DNA from: Holothuria scabra
Lineage: Eukaryota > Echinodermata > Holothuroidea > Aspidochirotida > Holothuriidae
Direction of reading: 5' to 3'
NCBI GenBank assembly: GCA_037179385.1
Contig: CM074190.1
Coordinates: forward strand, 10,748,206 to 10,812,205
DNA: 64,000 nt
Shown here: piece by piece, positions 47,001 to 56,381 of the stretch
How positions within the stretch are numbered: position 1 is the first letter of the stretch
Layout: every line of letters starts with the position of its first letter
Notes under the pieces: generated by a model
The model's input: the letters and a program-made list of their open reading frames with translations, nothing else
Databases searched by the model: none
What the model was told of the DNA's origin: nothing
Translations under genes and position numbers: made by a program

Positions 47001-49767
47001 ACAGTACCAATTCTCCTAACCTTCTTACTGAAGCCCCTCCCACAATTGTCTGAAATTCTTCCTCATCCAGATACAATCTCAGTTTATTGCTTCAAGGTGA
47101 GTATAGAAAAACTCTATGTAATCGAAACACTCTCAGTACCGTTCATGCTGTGTAATATAAGCTTTGGTAATCTGCATTGTTTGAATTAGTTGCCAACAAT
47201 CAAAGAGCTGAACAAGTTGAGAATTTCAGTACCCCTGTACCAAAATTGTATTTTGGGGTGAGAGGTTTGGCCCTTTAACAGGTTTGGGAAAAATTGTCAA
47301 GTTTCATGAACCAACTCAATGAGCCTCTTTAAGTTAAAAACATGGAACAAAGGAAACTGGCAACATTAAAGCAATCCATTTCAGCATGAAGCATTCTTTT
47401 AAAAGACTTTCAGTGAGGGAGGGAAATGATGTGTTATATGCTACAGTATCAGAATGCTTTACTAGCGTCTTGCTACTGTATTAGTCCATTTCATCTGCTT
47501 ACCTATATAATTTTGTGACAATTTACTTTCCTTTTGTCAGGTTTGCTGGTTATCTTTTTCAGAAAGTGGGAAAACTAGCTGCAACAGCTGTTGGTGGGGG
47601 ATTTTTCATTATTTTGGTAAGTATTGCTTAATCAGATTAAATTTCATGGAACTTTGAAGCCTGCAGGGGCTAACTAAAATCACTGTAATGCCAATTTCTC
47701 TACATCTACAGTGTATGAGACTTACATAATGTCACATTCCAGTCTCTTTTCTACTGTATTTTGTAAACAGTGTGATTTCTATATCTGCTTTAGGAGCCTT
47801 GCCACAAGCTCTAAGGAGTTTTTGCTTATTTCCTCTTGTGAAGGGTAAACAAATGTTTGGGTTCTTTTAACATTTGCACCTTTTTGATAAAAAGTAGCCG
47901 TCCTTTAATTCTGAATTACCAGGTGAGCTACTGTACAAATCATTCTACTTTGTACATTAAGATTTGTGGTAGATGTGCTGTTTTTAAAGAAGAATTATTA
48001 GATTTATATGAGGTCCAAATCTTCATCTAGGTCTGAAAAAAATGTCATACTCCTCAGATTGAATTGAATGATGACGTGGGATTGCACTCACGTGCCTCAG
48101 AATTCAAGGTCTAGAGTAGAATTGTAACATTATCAAAAGTGACAGCTAATGGTTCAGTGAATGTTGTTGGAGTTTTAAATAGACAGGGTTCTGATATAAC
48201 TTCTTTATTGAAAAACATGTTATGAATGGCGGCTTCATATTTTATGTGAACTGCTGGTGCTGTTCTAGACTATCATAATGTAACTATTAATGTGAATTAT
48301 TAATGTCAGCTGTTTTATCTTTTTCCACCTGAAGGTTGGTCATCAAACAGGCTACTTGAGAATTGACTGGAAACGGGTGGAAAAAGATGTTGGCAAGACG
48401 CAGTCAAGGTTAGCAGCAGAAGCAGAAAAACGACTACCACAGGTTTCAGGAATGTTTCAACAGGTAAAATTTGTGGGGGGTTTTGTCTCTGGCATAGCTA
48501 AGAAAGTGTTTATCTCATATTAATTAGGTAAAATTATTTCCCAGGAGGGGAGTAGAATTTTCCACAATTTCCCCTATATTTCTCTCCAGGTGCCCAAATT
48601 TCCAGGGAAGGAGTCATCTTGCTTCCAAACTTCTTCTACTCATGCTCACACGTCATTCATCTTTCCCATGACTTCTCAAGGTGCATCTTATGTTACAGTG
48701 AAAGGTTGAAAAAAAGATCCTGTCCTGAGTAGCCTATGTTTCTCTATGCATGCACAAAAACTTAACTAGAAAAAGTCCACAAGTGTTTTTAAGAATTATT
48801 ACTTCCTGAGCAATCTTTCACATGTTTATTTGTTCTGTATTATCATCTTTCACTGATTAGGCCTATTTTTGTGGAAAAAAATGCAACAAAATTATCTATC
48901 AAGCCTTTTGGCAGTACATTTAGTGTTCGAAGTTGTACATTCAGTGGCTAGTCAGGTTCATTCATATACAATACGCTACATTCAATGGCCATTTCTAAAG
49001 CAGATCAAATATTTTAGCATTAAAAGAACAAAATTGACCATTGTGATGCCATTCAGCACGGGGAAACTTCACACTAGTACTGTGACCTTTTGTATAATCA
49101 AGGCTTGATTTTTGTGGTTGTCTGGTTGTCCGGGAAAACTAAAATTTGATACGAACAATCAAAAATAGAAAGTTGGTTGTCTGATGGACAATTATTTTTT
49201 CAGTAAGAATTAAACAGCAGCTTACTTTTATCTGTTTAAAGGCTATACTCCTGCCTGATCCAATTCTTCAACTTTTTCCATCATACAATATTTTGGACTT
49301 CTAAGTTTTTTGTCTCTCAAACCACGTTTTTTATACTTTAAGACCAATAATGCAGGAATACACTCACTATTTTGTAGTTGTGAAAAAAGTTTTCAGACAA
49401 CCACGTTTCCTTCTGGACAACTCAAAAGAATGAAATGGTTCCCCCAGAGGACAACCATAATTTTTTTTTTTTTTATTAAAAATCAAAGCCTGATAATCAA
49501 AGGTATTCAATGCATGCATGCTAATTGATATAGCATTTTGCATTTGTTTTGTTCGAAAGTTGATCTGAGTAGAGTTTTGGGAGTTGTGGGGGAGGGTGGG
49601 CTCCATCTAGGACTCCCTGTTTAAAGGCAACTTGTCAGTAACATCTACATTTAAGAGGTTGAAAAGATTTTTTTTTCTCCAAATTTCAGGGCAAAGAGTT
49701 GTTGAAGAAGAACGTCATTCTCTCTAGTAGCTTTGCTGGTGGTTTCCTGTTGGGAATATCTATGTAA
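32002..49767 (+). CDS. FUNDC1: FUN14 domain-containing protein (FUNDC1/FUNDC2 orthologue), five coding exons
   Basis: Coding exons are 32002-32020, 45975-46116, 47541-47616, 48335-48463 and 49690-49767. They join to 444 nt, 147 aa plus stop; human FUNDC1 has 155. All junctions are GT-AG and phases fit (1, 2, 0, 0). FUN14-domain hallmarks are FQKVGKLAATAVGGGF at residues 60-75, RIDWKRVEKDV at 88-98, and a C-terminal FAGGFLLG hydrophobic segment. Three membrane segments are expected near residues 43-60, 66-81 and 131-147. The acidic N-terminus holds SFEVLDL (15-21), matching the LC3-interacting region that makes vertebrate FUNDC1 a receptor for mitophagy in the outer mitochondrial membrane. The domain call is secure. 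The 19-nt exon 1 is inferred from an ATG in good context, a phase-matched donor and a sensible joined sequence; cDNA is not available here. Vertebrates split this gene into FUNDC1 and FUNDC2, so this is probably the pre-duplication form. Confidence 0.9.
32195..32320 (+). repeat. 16-bp minisatellite, left array
   Basis: Tandem units of the form CCAAGCCAACTCGTCC with interchange between AACTCG and AAGTCG. It is the inverted counterpart of 33836-33946. Confidence 0.9.
32515..33185 (+). mobile_element. TIR element with tRNA-like module, copy 1
   Basis: The ends GGGCTC-TAATTTAGAATC and the complement of AGGTGC-TAATTTAGAATC extend into CGTGCCCGGAA on both sides. ATATTT flanks both ends (32509-32514 and 33186-33191), a likely target duplication. 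Inside are ~30-bp repeats with GGTTAGGGTTACG (32570-32690), a tRNA-like block (32893-32981) and a short poly-A. It is inserted in the AT-rich interior of the minisatellite-bounded element. Confidence 0.85.
32893..32981 (+). ncRNA. tRNA-like pol III promoter module
   Basis: A-box match TAGCGCAGTAGG at 32900-32911 and B-box match GGTTCGGGTCC at 32960-32970, correctly ordered. I could not fold a convincing cloverleaf with a standard anticodon arm. I read it as a tRNA-derived module of the element, not a host tRNA gene. Transcription is possible. Confidence 0.6.
33186..33530. repeat. Degenerate AT-rich tandem repeat
   Basis: Loose ~30-bp periodicity of phrases such as AAAATATATTTGCAAGAA. The same composition occurs left of the inserted element (32440-32510), showing that the insertion split this repeat. 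Confidence 0.55.
33836..33946 (-). repeat. 16-bp minisatellite, right array (inverted)
   Basis: Tandem units of GGGGACGAGTTGGTTT and GGGGACGACTTGGCTT, the reverse complement of the left array. Confidence 0.9.
33947..36215. other. FUNDC intron 1, nothing recognised
   Basis: No exon, RNA gene or element with paired ends was recognised in this stretch. Confidence 0.4.
36219..36561. repeat. Inverted repeat, ~70-bp arms
   Basis: 36219-36288 and 36495-36561 are imperfect reverse complements, sharing ATCCAAAGTTCCC, ATCAAGATTTTC and CATAAATATTCA. The loop is ~205 bp. The right arm abuts the tRNA-module element at 36566. Confidence 0.75.
36566..37110 (-). mobile_element. TIR element with tRNA-like module, copy 2, truncated
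   Basis: Reverse-strand relative of 32515-33185. It has an intact terminus (complement of AGGCTCTAATTTAGAATTAG at 37091-37110), diverged GTTAGGG-type repeats, the tRNA-like block and the CTTTCTTCCACAGCA segment. The distal end of the element is missing and is replaced by the inverted repeat at 36219-36561. Confidence 0.8.
36637..36724 (-). ncRNA. tRNA-like pol III promoter module, copy 2
   Basis: On the minus strand, A-box TAGCACAGTCGG (36715-36704) and B-box GGTTTGAATCC (36650-36640). It shares AAGCGCGCTGGTCT with the module at 32893. No cloverleaf with a clear anticodon. Confidence 0.6.
37464..39249. mobile_element. 1.79 kb TIR element, non-coding
   Basis: GGGCAGTTCCAAGC starts at 37464 and its exact reverse complement ends at 39249. 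ATAT flanks both sides. No transposase-like frame lies inside. The interior is AT-rich and repeats CACGCTGTAAT or CTGTAACA words, including a near-perfect palindrome at 37972-37999. Probably a non-autonomous DNA transposon. Confidence 0.75.
39254..40255. other. FUNDC intron 1, nothing recognised
   Basis: No exon or element was recognised. The longest frame here merges into the LINE-like relic that follows. Confidence 0.35.
40256..40440 (+). pseudogene. Non-LTR retrotransposon fragment (post-RT C-terminus)
   Basis: The translated stretch KTAPYESSFSPSTILDWNKL has the pattern of the conserved tail of many LINE reverse transcriptases (Y-SFFPRTI-WN-LP). It is embedded in a 207-residue open frame at 39971-40594 whose other parts show no similarity that I recognise. 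There is no YADD box in the piece, so this is a fragment. Confidence 0.5.
40930..42320 (+). pseudogene. L2/CR1-like LINE reverse transcriptase relic
   Basis: Degenerate but colinear RT landmarks appear in mixed frames. VPQGSVASP near 40967 matches the VPQGSVLGP block, a broken box follows where YADD should be, then KNLGFYMDASFNLNHHI near 41340-41390, LPIKWQIKFRIFLFALRA-like text near 41650-41710, and ESLNIFKSCLQAYLF-like text near 42160-42200. Multiple stops and frameshifts make it inactive. It is interrupted at 41765-42015 by a MITE. Confidence 0.75.
41761..42019. mobile_element. piggyBac-type MITE inside the LINE relic
   Basis: TTAA target duplication at 41761-41764 and 42016-42019. The terminal inverted repeats CCCTTTACCGTTGT are exact complements (element 41765-42015, 251 bp). 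TTAA plus CCC ends fits the piggyBac superfamily. LINE coding similarity resumes on both sides, so the insertion is younger than the LINE. Confidence 0.9.
42321..43599. other. FUNDC intron 1, TACAGTA-rich, no gene
   Basis: Overlapping TACAGTAC and ACTGTA words cluster at 42620-42790. Otherwise nothing recognisable. Confidence 0.4.
43600..43906. mobile_element. Complete hAT-type MITE with 8-bp target duplication
   Basis: TAAAAGAG at 43600-43607 is repeated exactly at 43899-43906. The element between them (43608-43898, 291 bp) has ends CATGGGCGTC and its complement, two poly-C tracts, and the family core (GCCATTTCCGGCGATCTGGG and AATTCATGGTGAC). An 8-bp duplication is the hAT signature, which anchors the classification of the related copies at 24.5, 26.9, 28.1 and 31.4 kb. 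Confidence 0.9.
43907..45974. other. FUNDC intron 1, 3' part, no gene recognised
   Basis: No alternative FUNDC first exon with a phase-1 donor was found here. TACAGTA words recur near 44440-44460 and 45830-45900. Confidence 0.4.
45975..46116 (+). CDS. FUNDC1: FUNDC exon 2: LIR motif and start of the FUN14 domain
   Basis: 142 nt, acceptor CATTTCAG, donor GGCTG/GTAAGT. Encodes residues 7-54 (part), including SFEVLDLAETGRNW and VQVGIGASSGW. The first membrane segment begins here. Confidence 0.92.
46666..47332 (+). mobile_element. TTAA MITE family X, copy 1, split by a family P insertion
   Basis: The left end AAGGACTCTTTGAGCTGA is a diverged copy of the X terminus and the right end is CAACTCAATGAGCCTCT followed by TTAA (47329-47332). 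The body aligns in reverse with 58495-58859 once the P element at 46975-47280 is removed. It lies in FUNDC intron 2. Confidence 0.8.
46975..47280 (+). mobile_element. TTAA-flanked MITE, family P, copy 2, nested in family X
   Basis: TTAA at 46975-46978 and 47277-47280. The ends fit AGGGCCAA-CCTCTCACCCC. The flanking X sequence (GAGGAAAAC before, CAGGTTTGGGAAAAATTG after) joins without a gap when compared with the X copy at 58.5 kb. Confidence 0.88.
47541..47616 (+). CDS. FUNDC1: FUNDC exon 3: FUN14 signature
   Basis: 76 nt, acceptor CTTTTGTCAG, donor TTTTG/GTAAGT. Encodes the near-invariant FQKVGKLAATAVGGGF of the FUN14 family, residues 60-75. Confidence 0.95.
47617..48334. other. FUNDC intron 3
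   Basis: 718 bp between a GTAAGT donor and an AG acceptor. No element recognised. Confidence 0.7.
48335..48463 (+). CDS. FUNDC1: FUNDC exon 4
   Basis: 129 nt, phase 0 at both ends, acceptor TTCCACCTGAAG, donor CAACAG/GTAAAA. Encodes residues 80-122 with GYLRIDWKRVEKDV followed by a charged, probably helical linker. Confidence 0.93.
48464..49689. other. FUNDC intron 4
   Basis: 1226 bp, GTAAAA donor and TTTCAG acceptor. AT-rich with a poly-T run near 49460. No element recognised. Confidence 0.7.
49690..49767 (+). CDS. FUNDC1: FUNDC exon 5 and stop
   Basis: Acceptor AAATTTCAG after a T-rich tract. Encodes the last 25 residues ending FAGGFLLGISM, then TAA at 49765-49767. The end matches the conserved GGFLLG C-terminus of FUNDC proteins. 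Confidence 0.93.
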   Translation, partial: GKELLKKNVILSSSFAGGFLLGISM

Positions 49768-50940
49768 GGATCCGTGCAAGTGGACTCAACCAAATAGACA
49801 AGAGTACAACAAAGGTGATGTGTATCCTGTTCTAAGGAAAGCAGACATTTCGTTTTCTTTTTTTTTTTTCCAGTTAGTCATGATGATGGGTATCAAACCA
49901 TGTGTTATTGAATCATGATTAGAACATGTCAAAAATATTCTAGAAAGACATTTGCTTTTCTCAAAAGTGATTCTGTGTGATTTGTGTAAAAAGTTTATAA
50001 CTTCCTGTATTTATTCAAGGGAAAGAAAGTAAAAAGATAGGACATTGGCATAAAAGTATTCTTTGATTAGTTTTCAGTCTCTCATAAAAGGAAGTAAATG
50101 GAAATTGGACACTTTATCACAAACTGCGACCTACTGTATATTTGGGGATATTTCAAAATAATTTTTCAGAATCTTGATATCAAATTTAAGTAGAGAAAAG
50201 GAGACTGGTAGACTGAATACATTTGCTTTAAATGTTACAAATATGCATGTTTTTCTTCTTTTTGTTTTTAGTTGAATAATATTTGTCTTCTTGTTTTCCT
50301 AGGGTATGATATGTATTTACAGATGAAAGTAGCAATTTCTTGTCTAATGACAGTTACATCACAGTCAGATGATGCAAATTCCCCAAAACAAACTTTGAAA
50401 AAGAGGGAATTTTTTTGTATAGAATAGCAATTGTCTTGCCACTTGTTTTTGCCCCACCATTACATGTTGTCTGTGTCTGAATGTTATTTTCATAAAACAA
50501 GAAATACTGAGCACATTTCCTGAGTATTATGAGATGCTCAACTGTTGATTATTAGACCAAGTAATTTTTTTTCCAGCAACTACAGTGTAGGCAGTTCTTA
50601 GGTTCATTAAGAAAAGTCAAGTTTGTCATGAATTAAATCTTGCAAGGATTACTTATTTTAAACTTTTGCAGAGGTTGATGAAAAATATGAAGTAGCCATT
50701 TACAGTTTTACACTCCAATTCTGTTCCTGTTACTGCCATTTCGTCTCCTACAAAAGTATCCTTGTCTTAGACCAATAGGTTGGAAACTAGGCCATAAACT
50801 CCATCTACTGTAACTGACTAAACCAGTCTTAGACATTACAGCTTTGGATTTACTTTATGTTCATGAACTCTGTCTTTTGTTAATGCTCAAATTACTTCAT
50901 ATATGCCCAAAAAGGAGCACTTCAAAAGGGAATAAAAAAA
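49768..50940 (+). other. Presumed 3' UTR of the FUNDC gene
   Basis: AT-rich DNA directly downstream of the stop. The first canonical AATAAA that I see is at 50931-50936; an ATTAAA lies near 50631. No coding signal. The real 3' end is unknown. Confidence 0.35.
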
Positions 50941-52850
50941 AGTGCCAGTAATGATTTTTACTATTGGCTTGATGTCTTTTTGAGAGGCAGACATTATGGC
51001 TTTTTTTGCCATTGGTGATGCCAGTTTTTTCAAGCCCTGTACACTTTCAAGACTACTACTATTATTTGTATTTCATATGAGGTTGTGACTTTGAGAGTAA
51101 ATGCTAGATATATTTGTAGGAATCCTTGTATACAAATGATATTTCCCTAATTTCTATTTTTGATCTTTACAGCATATTTTTGAGCGATGACAGCATATGT
51201 GCATTATGTTGAATATTTATCAAGTTTGTGAAAGCATTAGATCAATATGGTGCTTAGTCAAATTTTTTAGAAGGAAACATGTTACTGTAAAGAGGAATAA
51301 CTGTCTGTGTGATAGCAAAAAACATTTAAAGTACAGTTGTGTAACAGTTGTGATGAAGGTTTGGAAAGGTTATGCAGTTGCCTCTGGTACAAAGGCATTT
51401 GCTGGGGAACAGTTATCTTGGGAGGACATGTGGGTAATTTTTTCAATTTTGTGTATTTTGCAGTTTGCTTCACCTAATGCAATTGCCATGTTAGGTACAA
51501 ATAGTTGCATTCACAAGACCATCAGAATTGCTAAAAGAAGGTGTGATCCAGCAAGGTATCATAAGAATCCTCATCCCGCGTTTGAAATAAAGTACCTGTC
51601 AGTTCCTAAATTTGTTGAAAAAAGTAGGCTATCTGTCTTTGTTGAGTGAATATCATCAGAATTCATATACTTTTTTTATATGCATATAATTATTTCATGC
51701 TGAACATGACTTAATTGCCACCTTTGAACTTCTCTGTCATCAACATGGTTTATGGTGTAGGGATTTTTGTGCAATTTTTCAAAAAAAGACAGCTGATTAT
51801 ACACTGAATCTCATGGACTCTTGCAAAGAATATCCAGCCCAAACTACATGTAAATATTGGATAAAAAATATTACTTCAGCTATTTTAGCCCAAACTGTCA
51901 AAGAAATTCCTGGTTTTAATTATCAAAGGGATACACAGATATTTTGCCACCAGCAATGGCTATTATTCACCTGTAAAATGATCAAAATCCTTCAAAGTTA
52001 TGATCCATAAATGAAAAGAAACTTATCCAAAACTAGAAAAAGATTGGTACAGGCCACAGTTTGCCTTCACAATGATGTGTTAGGATAAGTCACACAACTT
52101 GCACAATAGGCTGCTTTGATATCAAAACCAAAAATAATAAAATTTGGGTATGCCTGAGAGGAATTTTGTAAAATTAAAATACACTGAATTTTGTGCTTGT
52201 GAAGTAAAAATCTTTGACCTGACTGAAGAGTTGTTACAGGCTCTAGTATTGTGAAAATGTAACCCTTGCAGGAACTGATCACAGGTCTTGCTGAGCACAT
52301 TGAGAGAATTAATGAGAGAAACTTACACCTGTGTGCCAGGTTATTTTGGGCCCTGTTCCTGATGAAAGTAGACTAACAGTTGAATTGTATTTTCAACTCA
52401 TTTTTCACCAGAATATTTTTCAAGTCTTCTCAACCTGACCAATACTTTTGCTATAGAGAGGAAAACATATCAAAGATGGAGTTAGATTAGTTTGCCCTTT
52501 GTTACAGCATTGACATGCATTGTTTTCGGGATCTGCTGAGGGTTGCTTATTTCACTTATTAACAAGAAGGGGGCTTTGAAGGGTATCTGCTAATTTTTCA
52601 TGAGCATGTAATGAGCTTTGTTTTCCAAGATATGATTTTGTGCTCATAGTAAATTACTGTACCTAAATGCAAACACCTGAGTGCATTTCTTTGTATGTGG
52701 AATTTGTGTGTGTACATGTGTGGTTAAGTTTAAGGAGGCTACTTGAAAAAAAAATGGAAAGTGCAATGAGGTTTTTGTAAAGCATGTATCAGATTGAAAA
52801 CAATATGACTTGGTTTGGTAACTGTAGGTGGTAACATAGCATATCAAGCA
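50941..52850. other. Intergenic between FUNDC and CMC4, no gene
   Basis: The 150-residue frame at 51197-51649 shows no family signature and is not supported as a gene. No element ends recognised. Confidence 0.4.
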
Positions 52851-53110
52851 TTAAAGGGCAAGAGCAGTCATCCCAACTTGAAGTAGTGTTGTAGACTGTT
52901 CTGTTTCATGATTGGCTGCTCAGAATCATGTGGCAATATTTTTGCTCATCAAATGTGATTCACTGAAAGTAGCTGCTTGGTTCACCTTTGATATGCAGTA
53001 TTGGAGTCATGAAATATTATGAAAGATTCTTTGAAGAGAAATAAGATGAAAACTGTGATAATTAGCTGTTGCTTCAAAATAAGTTTGAGGCGAATGCTCT
53101 GGACCTTTAA
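52851..53110. mobile_element. TTAA-flanked MITE, third family
   Basis: TTAA at 52851-52854 and 53107-53110. The ends AGGGCAAGAGCA and AGGTCCAGAGCA (in complement) pair. An internal segment with CATGATTGGCTGCTCAGA is found inverted near 61900-61965 (AGAGCCAATCATGAAACA), a diverged fragment of the same family. Confidence 0.65.
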
Positions 53111-53662
53111 TTGCGAGCTCCTGTCCAATTCATATTATATTTTATACCTATGTTAAAAGTTTACACTGTACAAAGTATACCAAATGAGTCTATAATATGA
53201 TGCTGTAAACAAGAAATGAATTAATGAGGTGTTAATGAGTGACAGAGTTTTAAACATTTGCTGCTGGGAATGGTCAAAATTGTCATTGCTGATGTTGAAG
53301 TTATCCTTCTATTGTTTACATCCCCAAGTGATGTTCATGTTCATCATGTTCAAGTTTAATACTTGCTTTCCCAGAAGAGAAATGCAAAAAGTTGGAGAGA
53401 ATAAAATACAACGAAGATAAAATTAGCTGTGTCCATTTAATGTCGTGCTTAAGTTTTCTTTATTAATTAACTCACTTCTTATCATGTCATGCTTAAGTTT
53501 TTTAAAAAGATAAACCTGTCATTTTGGAGAAATTTTCCAACCTGGTCAAGATTCCTTTTACCCCTGCACCTACTGGTTACATGCAGTACCAGATTACCAG
53601 CTGCTACCAACTTTTGTAGAGAAAAGTTGTCCAGAGACAAATTTTGTGTTTTATACTTTGCA

Positions 53663-54279
53663 GAACATAGCCTGATCACTCTGGTGAAATTTTCATTCAT
53701 TTCCCATATTCAGTTCTCGAGATATTAGCAATTGAATGTGACAAATTTTCTTCATAGATGGTACTTGAATCAAGCAGGCATGATGTCATGAATTAACTTT
53801 ATGGGCCAAATGTTTTGTTTTTATTTATAATCTACTACCAGTTTTATGCAGCCAAACTCTGACATATTGATACCATAGGTGTTTTCTGAACAATGGAATT
53901 TTAGAAATTTGAATGCATCAGAGGCAAGATAGCAGCCCTTACCAATTCAAAGTATACTAATAGTAACAGGATAAAGAAATGAAACATTGGCCAACAATAA
54001 GGACAATAAAAGCCACGTCTGGCTAGAGAAGAGAGCGTCAGCAAAATACGTCCGCTCTCTTCGACTCGTAATCGTGCACTGATCCTGGCTAGCCAAGTAT
54101 GCAATCTCATGTAATGCCCTGAAGGGCATGTAATAACGAGGTAGAATCCATAATATTACACATGGTTGCTCCAAGTTCACTTTTATAGAAAAAGTGTCAA
54201 ATTCAATTGCCAATATCTTGAGAACCAAACATGGCCAATGAATGAAACTTTCACCAAAATGCTTAGAATATATGTTCCT
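53663..54279. repeat. Inverted repeat, ~100-bp diverged arms
   Basis: 53663-53760 and 54180-54279 are reverse complements with about one change in five. They share GGTGAAA-TTTCATTCATT, CTCGAGATATT or CTCAAGATATT, and GCAATTGAAT. The loop is ~420 bp. Probably the remnant of a foldback element. A short related piece may lie near 57600-57640. Confidence 0.6.
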
Positions 54280-54717
54280 ATTTAACATATCAAACATAAA
54301 TTTGATTTTGGACTATTCTTCTAAGATAAATAGGTCCCTTGCTCCCTCATTGATCCCTCAGTGAACCTACACTCTAGAGTAGTTCACGGAGAGATGGGTG
54401 CATATCAATAAAGTGATTCCTGATATGACCTTAATGAAAATGAATAATTACACCCTCAGCTCCTCTACATCCCATTTCAGAGACCCACAGTGGCAAGCAT
54501 ATAAATCACAATAGTGGCCTTAAATCATTCTTTGATTTACTGGATACTATTTTGATAATTAAAACCACAAAATTTATTTTACTCTCTCCACCTTCATTGT
54601 CCTGGGCCAAAAAGGAGAGTTGGCTAGTTACAGTAACTGGTTGTCACAAAGGCACTTCATGATCAGTCCAGCATGTAACCTGCTTATGTTTGTCAGCTGG
54701 GTATTAACCAATTTTAG

Positions 54718-54812
54718 TGGCCAGCCTTTGCCAAGTGGGAGGGAAGCTGGAGTGTCCAGAGAAACACCCACAAACATCGAGTCGGATTTGAACCCATGCA
54801 CATGTTAAACGC
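54718..54812 (-). repeat. SINE-like fragment
   Basis: On the minus strand, a B-box-like GGTTCAAATCC (54798-54788) is followed by TTCTCTGGACACTCCAGCTT and CCCTCCCACTTGG. That second segment resembles the conserved core seen in several metazoan SINEs. No A box or tail was found. Confidence 0.45.
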
Positions 54813-55285
54813 AAAAAATACAAAGAAACTGGAATAGGCCACTCTGATACTTGAAGACCCTGTCCAAAATTGTTGGGTGGCAGTTACAAAAGCAGAATTA
54901 GAATTGTGCAAGTAAGAACTGTCTGAGGAGAAAATTCTTAAGGGGTTTGATCTAGGGATTATCCAAGGATCTATATTTAATAAGAAAGACGGCTTAATGC
55001 AAAGAATGAAAGAGAAACACAGCAAAGTTCTCTGAAGGAAATGCAATACCCAGGGTTTGGAGTGAAATTGCTGACACTTTTATTATTGTGCCTCCTTTCA
55101 GCTAATTAGAGCAAGCCATGTTACTTCCAATTTAGTAATTCTCTGCTCCTGCAATATAGGAAATGTACTCATCAGAAAGCATGTGCTGTAAGTAAATATT
55201 AGTAGTGTGCAGAGGTGTATGCCATTTTAACTTAAAACCAATTTTACAGTGTGTATATCAGTACGTTGACTGTCCCATATTACTG

Positions 55286-55588
55286 TTAAAGGCAGTCATT
55301 CGTCACCCTAAACTGCAGTTTCAGTATACATATATCAAAACTCAATTGGTTCAGGTCTTTGACTGGCATCACATTCAAACAATGCATCATAGCTAAATTA
55401 CACAGCATGGGCACTGAGAGTGTCTTGATTACACATTATGGACTTGTATGTCCACTGGGACAAGCCATGAAGCAATAAACTAGGGTTGTGTCTAGATAAA
55501 TATGAGTTTTAGATAAATGTGGGAGGGGCTAGAAGTAAGTAGGTTGGGAGAATTGGAACTGTTTGGGATGATGAAAATATGCCTTTAA
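55286..55588 (-). mobile_element. TTAA-flanked MITE, family P, copy 5
   Basis: TTAA at 55286-55289 and 55585-55588, with ends AGGCAGTCATTC and AGGCATATTTTC (complement). Orientation is opposite to copies 1-3. Internal words TACACAGCATG and GGTTGTGTCTAGATAAAT align to the family. Confidence 0.85.
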
Positions 55589-56241
55589 GGTGCATCCTCC
55601 TTTTTCTATGTCCTGTACTACAGTAGCTGAACATTATAACTTCATAACTAACAGCTACAGCTATGAGGGCAATCACAAAGCTGGCCCTGTAAAAGAAATG
55701 ATGGTGCACTTTGAGGGCAATAAATCAGATCTCCTTGTCTACTGATTGCAGAGCACATACAATGTCAGTGCTACAACTTGTATTCTTTGAAGTTTGTTGT
55801 GTGATACCCAACCTCTCAGGAAGGACTGTTCGTGTTACAAGATTTAACAAATTCTTGTCTCATTATTTGTTCATTTGGCTAGTTTTTCTTTCACCAACAT
55901 AAACATCTACTACTTGTTCACTTTTAATATGCCTCTGAAGTCATTTACTGATGAGACTCTACTGATGCTATTGCCCTGGAATGGTGAGCTACATATACGA
56001 TGTTGATCACATGCACTTGCCTGGGTAACTTTACACTTGCTCCAGATGTCGAGTGAGCAATTTGTACAATAAAAGGTTGTCACAATTCACATGAACCTTT
56101 GCAAGAGGACATGCTGTATTTTGACATGAAAGATCTTTCACTTGTAGTTTTTATCAAGTAGTAATCATCAAGTCCATTCATAGTGACAAAGAAACATTTT
56201 TAATTTTTTGTCTTCTTTCAATAAATTCAGAATGTTCAAGC

Positions 56242-56381
56242 TCATGATGTTTTTGACTTGACCTTCTCCCTTTTCTTCATGAATCCAGAGCAGCAAATTG
56301 ATTCTCCTGGCTGACGCTTTTCACAGCATCTCACCATGGCAGCAATCGCACTCTGACATTTCTCTTCAATATATTTGTTAG
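56242..56381 (-). CDS. CMC4: CMC4 exon 2 and stop
   Basis: 140 nt from acceptor TTTTCATTGCAG, encoding ANKYIEEKCQSAI, MVRCCEKRQPGESICCSGF and a basic tail, ending TGA at 56244-56242. Confidence 0.93.

Noticed and set aside
51197..51649. 150-residue frame downstream of FUNDC as a separate gene
   Set aside because: No family similarity, no splice-site support, and it lies in AT-rich sequence beyond the FUNDC stop.
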